Positions 24,458-30,156 of a stretch of DNA of 30,156 bases are shown here, piece after piece. Every line of letters starts with the position of its first letter. Position 1 is the first letter of the stretch. The DNA is taken from contig JAWGHR010000015.1 of NCBI GenBank assembly GCA_032560695.1, positions 1 to 30,156 of the forward strand, written 5' to 3'. Origin of the DNA: Peptoniphilus_A harei_B (GTDB lineage Bacteria > Bacillota > Clostridia > Tissierellales > Peptoniphilaceae). Under the pieces are notes generated by a model, which was not told the origin of the DNA, did not search any database, and saw nothing but the letters and a program-made list of their open reading frames with translations. Both the position numbers and the translations under genes were made by a program.

Positions 24458-25768
24458 TTAGTCCTCCTTATAAAATTCTTCATAAATTGCGCGAATTGCT
24501 TTTTCAAAATTTTGAGTTTCAACACCAATAATAATATTGATTTCGCTGGAACCCTGGCTAATCATCTTAATATTAATTCCTTCTCTGGCAAGGGCAGTAA
24601 AAGTCCTAGAGGACACACCCTTTTCATTGATCATGCCACGTCCAACAACGGCAATTAGGGAGATGTCCCTTTCCCAAGAAATGTTGTCTACGTTTAAATA
24701 AATCTTTAGCTCTTCAAGAACTTTGTCAAGCTTAGGTGTTATATAAGAATCAGCCACAAGGACAGAAACTGAATCAATACTTGAAGGCATGTGCTCAATG
24801 GAAATATCATTGGATTCAAAAACTGTAGTGAGCTTCCTGAAAAAGTCCTTTTCGCTATTCATATTTACCTTCTCAAGATTTATAACAGTGAAATCTTTTT
24901 TGCCCGAGATACCAGTTAAAATATTTTTATTTTTTATGTCACATTGAGAGAGAATCAAAGTCCCTTCTTCATGAGGGGCGTTAGTATTTTTTATATTGAT
25001 TGGAATGTTCTTGTCCCTAAGTGGGAAGATGGCTTCTTCGTGAAGGACCTTGGCTCCCATGTAGGAAAGTTCCCTCAACTCCTTGTAGGTAATAGTCCCA
25101 ATAGGAGAGGAGTTCTTGACGATTTTGGGGTCGGCAACTAAAAAGCCAGACACATCAGTGAAGTTTTCATACATCTCTGCATCAAGGGCAGAGGCAATGA
25201 CAGAACCTGTCACATCAGACCCGCCACGAGAAAAAGTTTTGACCTTGCCATCTTCCTTTTCTCCATAGAAGCCAGGGACAACAGCCCTTTCATGTTTAGT
25301 GAGAATTTTTCTAATATTGTCTTCAGACTTTGGAAGGTCCAAGACACCATTTGTAAATACAATTAAGTCTCTTGCGTCAACAAAGTCAAAGCCAAGATAG
25401 GCTGCAAGGACTTGGGCGCTTATAAACTCGCCGCGGCTTATGACGAAGTCGTAGCTTGCCCCATTAGTAATCTCATCCTTGACCTCAGCAAGAATCTTAT
25501 CAATGTCTATATCCAAAACAAGATCATCAACAATATTTTTATAAACATTCTCGATGATCTTGTAAACTTCATTAAAATTCAATTCGTGCGCACTTAGCTC
25601 ATGGCACATTGCTAGAAGGTCAGTGACCTTGTGATTGTTGTTAACTCCTTTTCCAGGCGCAGAAACTACTATGTACTTTCTAGCCTCATCTTCCAGTACA
25701 ATATCCTTAACTTTTTTCAGCTGACGAGCATCGGCAAGTGAACTGCCACCAAATTTTGCGACTTTCAT
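24458..25768 (-). CDS. lysC: aspartate kinase
   Basis: This is the first step of the aspartate family pathway, phosphorylating L-aspartate. The 436 residues begin MKVAKFGGSSLADA (KFGGSS motif) and include VVSAPGKG, SRGEFISAQVLA, VVPGFYG, TFSRGGSDVTGS and the TDVSGFLVADP loop. Two C-terminal ACT domains occupy about 285-436 (TGISGKKDFTVINL and ISLIAVVGRGM), so feedback control by an end-product amino acid is expected. The single-polypeptide length matches the class without a separate beta start. AAAGGAG precedes the ATG. First gene of lysC-asd-hom-thrCB. Confidence 0.96.
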   Translation of the reverse strand: MKVAKFGGSSLADARQLKKVKDIVLEDEARKYIVVSAPGKGVNNNHKVTDLLAMCHELSAHELNFNEVYKIIENVYKNIVDDLVLDIDIDKILAEVKDEITNGASYDFVISRGEFISAQVLAAYLGFDFVDARDLIVFTNGVLDLPKSEDNIRKILTKHERAVVPGFYGEKEDGKVKTFSRGGSDVTGSVIASALDAEMYENFTDVSGFLVADPKIVKNSSPIGTITYKELRELSYMGAKVLHEEAIFPLRDKNIPINIKNTNAPHEEGTLILSQCDIKNKNILTGISGKKDFTVINLEKVNMNSEKDFFRKLTTVFESNDISIEHMPSSIDSVSVLVADSYITPKLDKVLEELKIYLNVDNISWERDISLIAVVGRGMINEKGVSSRTFTALAREGINIKMISQGSSEINIIIGVETQNFEKAIRAIYEEFYKED

Positions 25769-25978
25769 CTCTTTCTCCTTTGTAGTAAATGTAAATAAGT
25801 AAAAAATTTTAACAATTTTAACAAAATGAAAATATTTTTTGATTAGAAATTAATTTTTAAGACAAATAAATTTGTGAATAAGAAATTAATTCTTAAGTCA
25901 AATAAATTTATGAATTGAAATTCAATTAATAACTTATCAAAAAACCTTACATATATAAGTAAGATGTTAAAAGTAATT
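25769..25978 (-). promoter_or_regulatory. untranslated leader of the lysC operon, about 210 nt
   Basis: From the expected transcription start near 25978 to the lysC ATG there are about 210 AT-rich bases. Near the 5' end (plus 25938-25962) lies a short inverted repeat, CTTAC...GTAAG on the minus strand, followed by GTTTTTTG, which resembles a weak early terminator. A two-copy 36-bp repeat follows. I see no lysine-riboswitch core, no T-box GGTGG element and no amino-acid-rich leader peptide. If it is an attenuator, it is not of a type I recognise. Confidence 0.45.
25845..25916. repeat. 2 x 36-bp imperfect tandem repeat
   Basis: Two adjacent 36-base units (25845-25880 and 25881-25916), each starting AGAAATTAATT, differ at four positions. 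They lie in the leader of the lysC operon. Two copies with no spacer exclude a CRISPR array. They may be a simple duplication or paired binding sites. Confidence 0.8.
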
Positions 25979-25984
25979 TTTTCG

Positions 25985-26013
25985 ATTATACAATTATTTA
26001 GTTCAGTTGTCAA
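25985..26013 (-). promoter_or_regulatory. consensus sigma-A promoter of the lysC operon
   Basis: On the minus strand TTGACA (26008-26013), 17-bp spacer, TATAAT (25985-25990): a full consensus match. The next gene in that direction is lysC. Confidence 0.85.
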
Positions 26014-26147
26014 TTGAAAGGAGGGTAGAATTAAGGAATTGTAAGAATAGTTTAAAAACTTATAGGAAAGGAAAATATGCTAATTAATAAAAAATAATAC
26101 GGGGTAAAAATTTAATACAGAAGTGACAAATTTTAAGGAGGTATAAA

Positions 26148-26432
26148 ATGGAAAGTAGTGGTTTATTTTTTGATAAAAGGGAAGATGGCTCCTTCACAAT
26201 AGGTTATGAAGATTATAATGTTGAACTCTTTGGTGGTGATGACATCGAGGTTACTTATTATTTAGATAAAGATAATTATAAAATATTTAAAGAAAAATTA
26301 GATTTGAAGGGAGAAGAGGACACAGAAATAAAATTGAAAAATGCCTTCGGCTCTAATTTTAGCTCTCTAAAATTTTGCGAATTTTGCCAAGAAAATAAAA
26401 TAGAATACAAAAAGAATATAGTGATTTTATAA
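26148..26432 (+). CDS. hypothetical 94-residue acidic protein
   Basis: I do not recognise this protein. It is soluble, acidic and rich in aromatic residues and aspartate (FGGDDIEVTYYLDKDNYKIF), ending with FCEFCQENKIEYKKNIVIL, where C-x-x-C could bind a metal or form a disulphide. There is no signal peptide. It is supported as real by an excellent ribosome site, TAAGGAGGT six bases before the ATG, and by normal composition. It is divergent from the lysC operon and has no partner on its own strand. Confidence 0.65.
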   Translation: MESSGLFFDKREDGSFTIGYEDYNVELFGGDDIEVTYYLDKDNYKIFKEKLDLKGEEDTEIKLKNAFGSNFSSLKFCEFCQENKIEYKKNIVIL

Positions 26433-26557
26433 AACGATAACTTTTATTCATAACATAAAAGAGAAATGAGTTTTTGTTAATTAATAAATGGTTAAAAAGA
26501 AGCTAAAGGGAAAATAAAACTTGGAATTATTTTGTAGGCAAAATGTTTTCGATCTTC

Positions 26558-26588
26558 TTAAAAATGAAGGTTTATTATAAACTTCATT
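26558..26588 (-). terminator. probable terminator for the 139-residue membrane protein gene
   Basis: AATGAAG (26563-26569) pairs with CTTCATT (26582-26588), extended by TTTA/TAAA across one bulge; on the minus strand TTTTTAAG follows. It lies 18 bases after the stop at 26607. Confidence 0.55.
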
Positions 26589-26606
26589 GTTATTAAAAAT
26601 CTGAAG

Positions 26607-27026
26607 TTAATTTTCAATTTCATTCTTATATTTTGAATCAAAAGTAAGCTTATAAGAATTATAAAAGACATGAAGACCAAGAATAACTTTGTCATCGTAA
26701 AAAGAATCAATTTTGCTACTTTCGATTTTATCAAAAGGAGCGAACTTAATAAGAGTCGTAGACCCCATAAAAATATTAAAACCATCAGCCCTTATGCCAG
26801 GTGAGGAAATGATATAAAAAAGCAAGACAAGAGAAGAGAGGGCCAGAAGAAAGTCTAAGAAAGACTTAGAAGAAAACCTGTAAGTCATAAAGAGGACAAG
26901 AAAACCAAAGATAAAAATAACAAACAAAAACTTCCTCTCCAGCTTAACAGATACAATATTCTTACTCTTGAGAGAGAAGTTGTAAAAAATATTTATCAAA
27001 AATAAATTGAGAATAAAAAATTTCAA
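26607..27026 (-). CDS. hypothetical small membrane protein
   Basis: The 139-residue protein begins with a hydrophobic helix (FFILNLFLINIFYNF), then a basic stretch, two close hydrophobic helices (about 33-50 and 58-76), and a soluble tail with GIRADGFNIFMGSTTLIKFAPFDKIES. That tail, a glycine-led strand followed by an interfacial helix, resembles small membrane proteins with a bacterial PH-like or DUF5673-like end, but I cannot name the family. The start is a TTG supported by AGGTGA four bases before it. No partner gene is on the same transcript except possibly the CDF gene upstream, which is cut off by a terminator. Confidence 0.6.
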   Translation of the reverse strand: MKFFILNLFLINIFYNFSLKSKNIVSVKLERKFLFVIFIFGFLVLFMTYRFSSKSFLDFLLALSSLVLLFYIISSPGIRADGFNIFMGSTTLIKFAPFDKIESSKIDSFYDDKVILGLHVFYNSYKLTFDSKYKNEIEN

Positions 27027-27070
27027 AAAATCACCTATGTTTAATTATAAGATGAAAGAGAATAGATTGT

Positions 27071-27099
27071 AAAACAAAAGACCCTAGTAACTAGGGTCT
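27071..27099 (-). terminator. intrinsic terminator of the CDF gene
   Basis: AGACCCTAG (27079-27087) pairs perfectly with CTAGGGTCT (27091-27099) with a three-base loop. On the minus strand TTTTGTTTT follows. It lies five bases after the CDF stop. Confidence 0.85.
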
Positions 27100-27103
27100 A
27101 AAA

Positions 27104-28232
27104 TTATAAATCAATATCTGGAACAATTTGAATTTTGTAATCAGGATAAAGTTTAGAAAGTTCTTCTTCAATAATTTTTAAAGCCTCATCTCTTTCTACA
27201 TCAAAACTCAAGACAACATCAAATCTAATATTTTTATTTTTTGTGTCAACATAAAATCCATGAACTTGGAGGGCCCAATCGTGGGACATTATCTTTCTTT
27301 CAATTGTCCTTCTAATTTCTCCAGCTTCCTCGTCCCTTGTGTTGTAGGAATAAACACCTAGAGCAATCAATATAATACCAGTTTTTTTATAGACTTTATA
27401 TTGTAATTTTCTTGTAAGTTTATCTACCTCATCAACATCCATACTGTCTGGAAGCTCAACATGAAGAGAGCAGTAATATTTGTTAGGTCCATAATTAAAA
27501 AGTGCAAGGTCATATACTCCAATTACAGGTTCTTCTTCCACTAAGCCTTTAATCTTTTTAACCATTTCTGGATCAGATCTATGACCAATTAAATCATCAA
27601 TAGTAGATAAAATCATTTCTATACCAGCCTTAATCATAAAGACAGAGATGACAAGACCTACATAAGCTTCGAGAGAGAGTCCAAAAACCATAAAAATAAT
27701 GGCAGAAATAAAAACAGAAAGTGAAAGAATTGAATCAAATAGGGCATCTGACCCAGATGCAATCAAAGCGCCTGAGTTTACTTTTTTTCCTTGTCCTTTG
27801 ACATATTTTCCTAAGAAAAACTTCACTACAACAGCGAGACCAATTACAAATATTGAAAGCTTAGTATATGAAGCAGGGCTTGGGTTAATAATTTTTTTAA
27901 CACACTCCACTAGAGAAGTGATTCCAGCATAGAGGACAAGGGCAGCTATAACCATAGAAGAAATATATTCAATCCTTCCATAACCCATAGGATGCTTCTT
28001 ATCTGGTGCTTTGCTTGCGAGTTTTTCTCCTATAATAGTTACAAGAGAGGAAAGAGCATCAGACAAGTTATTAAAAGCATCAAGGGTTAAGGCAATGGAA
28101 TTGACAAAAAACCAAGTATTGCCTTGAAGACCGCTAATAAAACATTGGTGATTATTCCAATAATACTCGTCCTTACAATAATTTTCCACGAATTGCTGAT
28201 TCATTTAATACTTAAAAGTTGTCATTTGACAT
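27104..28232 (-). pseudogene. CDF-family cation efflux transporter with disrupted 5' end
   Basis: The body (27104 to about 28105, some 335 codons) is an intact cation diffusion facilitator: SIALTLDAFNNLSDALSS with the D of the metal site, KKHPMGYGRIEYIS, HxxxD-like SGSDALFDS in the fifth helix, and a long cytoplasmic domain with a second ferredoxin-like part. The 5' end is broken. The well-placed start is ATG 28232 (AAGGAGTG before it), but codon 7 is TAA (28212-28214). Then V-L-N-E-S-A-I-R-G-K-L-L is in that frame, GIITNVLLAVFKAILG (the proper first membrane helix) is in a second frame, and the body is in a third. The changes fall near 28170-28180 and in a run of six A (plus strand) at 28106-28111. 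The open frame that starts at 28204 reads nonsense until about 28105. Either a recent pseudogene or sequencing/assembly errors. Divalent metal export is the family role. Confidence 0.85.
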
Positions 28233-28470
28233 TTTTTCACTCCTTATTATTGATTTGATAGATTAAATTTTCAAGATATAAAATTAGGTTGAAAACATTA
28301 AAATTGTTTTTGAAAAAATTAACTCTTCAAAAAATTATTAAGTAAGCTAATCCAGCTTAATTATTTCAAGATTTAACATTTAAAATTTAATTTTAAAAAT
28401 GTTTTATATTTTCTAGATATAATAACACATTTTAGAAAATTCTTATAGCTATGATTTCGTATCATAATAA
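28233..28470. other. AT-rich intergenic stretch before the CDF gene
   Basis: No gene is seen. The stretch is strongly AT-rich and holds only small inverted repeats: AAGTAAGCT/AGCTTA-type near 28345-28365, an imperfect AACATTT...AAATGTT near 28374-28404, and TATGAT/ATCATA around 28450-28467. AAGGAG at 28239-28244 (minus) is the CDF ribosome site. No clear promoter could be assigned. Confidence 0.5.
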
Positions 28471-28502
28471 ATAAATAAGACCCTAGTATTAACTAAGGTC
28501 TT
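28471..28502 (-). terminator. terminator-like hairpin after a decayed gene
   Basis: AAGACC/GGTCTT and TAGT/ACTA form a 10-bp stem with one mismatch (28477-28487 with 28492-28502) and a four-base loop; on the minus strand TATTTATTTATT follows. It lies just after the stop of the ORF tail at 28514 and resembles the terminator at 27079-27099. Confidence 0.65.
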
Positions 28503-28513
28503 AAGAGTTTATA

Positions 28514-28612
28514 TTAATTTTTATTCCCACTCTTCTTTTCCAAACGTCCGATATATCCCAAACCTTTCAAAATACAAGATTCTTTTTTTAGAGTATCACC
28601 AAACCCACCTAA
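28514..28612 (-). pseudogene. unidentified ORF tail (decayed gene)
   Basis: A 32-codon open tail ends ...KGLGYIGRLEKKSGNKN before TAA and is followed by a terminator-like hairpin, which suggests the remaining 3' end of a former gene. Upstream in the same frame a TAA occurs at 28613-28615 and coding quality is lost. I do not recognise the family. Between it and the IS remnant (28615-28760) only fragmentary frames are seen, including GIKFNSGTGTGTRLK in another frame. Confidence 0.35.
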
Positions 28613-28763
28613 TTATAGGACGTTTTCAAATTTTTAGTCTTGTCCCAGTCCCAGTACCGGAATTAAATTTAATACCATAAATGTACATTTTTAACAGCAT
28701 CATAATATGACTTCTTTATTGAAAGTTAGACTCCCTTAGTCATTTTGACGAATTTGATTTAAA

Positions 28764-29130
28764 TGTCAACCGAAAAATTGACCAAATTGTCCTTTCCCAT
28801 AGGGGAGAGGCGTTTTACATATAGCTCATAGATTCCTTGACCACTCCATTGTATCTTACATCCTCTAACTTTTTTCCCTTGACATATCCCTAATATGTGC
28901 TCTATGAGCAAGTCTCTCTACTATAGTACCAGTTAGCGTAGGATCTTTAAAAACTTCCTCCAATCTTTCAAAATTTAAATTTGTTGTTAAAATTATTGAA
29001 CCCTTATCATTTCTAAATGATAAGAGGTTAAAAAGAATCTAACAGCCTATATTATCAAATGAAACATAACATAGATCATCTAAAATCAACAAGTTATATT
29101 TTTCAAATTTTTCTTGTAGTTAGTAATTTG
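28764..29130 (-). mobile_element. remnant of an IS21-family element
   Basis: The istB remnant is followed on its 3' side by TTGGTCAATTTTTCGGTTGA (within 28764-28785) and further TTGAC/GTCAA copies out to about 28745. Repeated elements of this kind are typical of IS21-family ends. No istA and no left end are present, so only about one third of an element remains. Confidence 0.55.
28826..29130 (-). pseudogene. istB (IS21 helper ATPase) remnant
   Basis: Translation of the minus strand gives LQEKFEKYNLLILDDLCYVSFD (Walker B region), then an in-frame TAG, LFNLLSFRNDKGSIILTTNL, FERLEEVFKDPTLTGTIVERLAHRAHIRDMS, two more stops and DTMEWSRNL at the end. This is the C-terminal half of IstB, the AAA+ helper of IS21 transposition. 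The N-terminal half with Walker A is absent, replaced by an A/T homopolymer-rich stretch (29111-29200). At least three stops show it is dead. Identity to IstB is clear from the Walker B and the PTLTGTIVERL stretch. Confidence 0.85.
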
Positions 29131-29201
29131 ATTTTTATTTTATTTTTTTTTAAGTTCTATAATTGATTTGTAAATAGTTATTTTACTTATTTAAGCATAA
29201 C

Positions 29202-29231
29202 AAAAAAGCCCTCCCCAGGGAAGGCTTTTTG
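29202..29231 (-). terminator. intrinsic terminator of the surface-protein gene
   Basis: AAAAAGCC (29203-29210) pairs with GGCTTTTT (29223-29230); TCCC/GGGA extends the stem. Strong T-tail on the minus strand. It lies five bases after the stop codon at 29236. Confidence 0.88.
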
Positions 29232-29235
29232 TACT

Positions 29236-30156
29236 TTACTTCTTCTTACGAATATTATATGATTTATATTTTCTAATTTTGAGTAAAGCTATAGCAGAAC
29301 CAAAGGCTAGGATAACAGCATCATTTATACCTGTTATACCTGTCTTAGGAGCAATAGTATTATCATCTTCATCGACATATTCAGTAACTACGTCTGTAGT
29401 AGGAGAAGTAGTTTTCTTCTTGTAGATGTATTTTGTATTACCATTAGCATCAGTTTTGGTTCTTACAAATTCATATCCATCGATATCTTTATTAGTTTGT
29501 TTACCATTTTCCTTAGTAGCAATAGTATTACCATTTTCATCCACGTATTCAGTAACAACATCTGTAGTATGAGAAGTAGTTTTCTTCTTGTAGATGTGTT
29601 TTGTATTACCCTTAGCATCAGTTTCGGTTCTTACAAATTCATATCCATCGATATCTTTCTTAGGATTGTCACCCTTTGTAGACTTAGAAATTTCATTTCC
29701 ATTTTTATCTAGATATTTAGTAACCTTTTGAGACTCAGATGCTTTCCTTCTGTAAACATATATTATGTTGCCATTAGAATCTATTTCTGTTCTTAGTATT
29801 TCATATCCTGGAATTGCTTTGCTTGGATTTCTACCTACTAGAGTACCGGCTATTACAAACCCATTTTCATCAACATATCTAGTCTCTACTGATGGGGTTG
29901 GATTTTGTTTAAGTCTATAAACATGAACAGTATTTCCATCCTTATCTGTGTAAGTCTTTACATACTCATAAGCAGGAATATCTTTTTTATCTTGCTTGCC
30001 TTTTTCTTCGAGAGCAAGAGAATTACCAGCTTCATCAACATACTTAGTAACTATCCCTGTAGTAGGAGGAGTAGTTTTCTTCTTGTAGATATGTTTTGTA
30101 TTACCTTTTTCATCAGTTTTAGTTTCTACAAATTCATATCCTTCAATGTCTTTATT
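29236..30156 (-). CDS. repeat-rich cell-surface protein, C-terminal part, possible sortase substrate
   Basis: An open frame of 306 codons runs off the right edge, so the N terminus and signal peptide are missing. It consists of five repeats of 54-56 residues with consensus KKDI-GYEFVRT-TD--GNTKHIYKKKTT--TT-VVT-YVDE-GN-IA. They end in IAPKTGITGINDAVILAFGSA (motif then hydrophobic helix) and a basic tail KIRKYKSYNIRKKK. This is the architecture of a sortase-anchored wall protein, but the motif is APKTG where LPXTG is expected. Such repeats usually form stalks that lift an adhesive domain away from the cell. An inner GTG at 29544 is not a real start, because coding similarity continues upstream without a stop. 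Copies 4 and 5 are almost identical in DNA, which suggests recent duplication or conversion. Confidence 0.85.
   Translation of the reverse strand, partial: NKDIEGYEFVETKTDEKGNTKHIYKKKTTPPTTGIVTKYVDEAGNSLALEEKGKQDKKDIPAYEYVKTYTDKDGNTVHVYRLKQNPTPSVETRYVDENGFVIAGTLVGRNPSKAIPGYEILRTEIDSNGNIIYVYRRKASESQKVTKYLDKNGNEISKSTKGDNPKKDIDGYEFVRTETDAKGNTKHIYKKKTTSHTTDVVTEYVDENGNTIATKENGKQTNKDIDGYEFVRTKTDANGNTKYIYKKKTTSPTTDVVTEYVDEDDNTIAPKTGITGINDAVILAFGSAIALLKIRKYKSYNIRKKK
29350..30156 (-). repeat. in-gene tandem repeats of 162-168 bp
   Basis: Five units, the first cut by the window edge (52, 55, 54, 56 and 52 residues in protein order). Units 1, 4 and 5 share GYEFV-T-TD and HIYKKKTT-like cores with near-identical DNA, while units 2 and 3 have diverged (YVYRRK, VHVYRLK). 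The spacing of the conserved core in DNA is 162-168 bp. Confidence 0.85.

Noticed and set aside
25845..25916. Possible CRISPR array
   Set aside because: The two 36-bp units are directly adjacent with no spacer, are imperfect, and no cas gene is nearby.
25769..25978. Lysine riboswitch or T-box before lysC
   Set aside because: No lysine-riboswitch core sequence, no T-box GGTGG motif and no specifier-like structure could be found by eye.
26077..26097. Six-codon mini-ORF (ATG CTA ATT AAT AAA AAA TAA) with an AAAGGAAAA ribosome-like site
   Set aside because: Too short and too AT-rich to distinguish from chance; kept out of the feature list.
26441..26461. CTTTTAT/ATAAAAG hairpin after the 94-residue gene as terminator
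   Set aside because: Only A/T pairs except one and no T-tract directly after it.
27104..28204. Intact CDF gene starting at ATG 28204
   Set aside because: The first 33 or so residues of that frame are out-of-frame translation of the real N terminus, which is readable in the two other frames.
29236..29544. A complete 102-residue protein starting at GTG 29544
   Set aside because: The same frame stays open with the same repeat pattern to the window edge, so this is only the end of a larger protein.

Overview
The window looks like a contig-edge piece of a low-GC, anaerobic Gram-positive chromosome. Gene content, AT-rich codon use and the presence of NiaR, Hsp33, DUF4364 and DUF6110 proteins fit Tissierellia/Peptoniphilaceae-type Firmicutes (inferred, not proven). 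Bases 1-19 are an exact Tn5/Nextera mosaic-end adapter, so the left end is a sequencing artefact followed by a TA run. It then enters the 3' end of a restriction specificity-subunit gene.

Layout from left to right. 21-584: partial type I-like S subunit (+). 765-1775: lone GcvT-fold aminomethyltransferase-like gene (-). 2067-5588: nadA-nadB-nadC-niaR, de novo NAD synthesis plus its own repressor (+), with a palindrome over the promoter. 5663-12251: the phosphate-starvation operon pstS-pstC-pstA-pstB-phoU-response regulator-histidine kinase (+), preceded by three TTTACA repeats in 11-bp phase, which is a PhoP-type box. 12397-14782: a DUF6110 small protein coupled to an unusual P-type metal ATPase (+). 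14864-15388: DUF4364 protein (-). 15486-19308: hpt, CPBP protease, sirtuin, SAM methyltransferase, hslO (+). 19360-19866: ECF transporter S component (-). 20004-25768: lysC-asd-hom-thrCB (-), an overlapping operon covering aspartate to threonine. 26148-28232: two orphan small proteins and a CDF transporter with a broken 5' end. 28233-29200: a decayed zone with an IS21-type istB remnant. 29236-30156: C-terminal part of a repeat-rich, probably sortase-anchored surface protein (-), running off the window.

The genes form compact, translationally coupled operons separated by clear intrinsic terminators. Regulation is visible for NAD (NiaR at the end of the operon it probably controls), for phosphate (two-component system at the end of the pst operon, box at its front), and possibly for the threonine operon (consensus promoter plus a leader of about 210 nt with a tandem repeat).

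Three points stand out. The PstS protein is circularly permuted: the half that is C-terminal in ordinary PstS comes first. Threonine synthase and homoserine kinase are fused in one 764-residue protein. The CDF transporter carries three separate reading-frame lesions within about 125 bp at its 5' end while the rest is intact. No CRISPR, defence island, tRNA or rRNA gene was seen.
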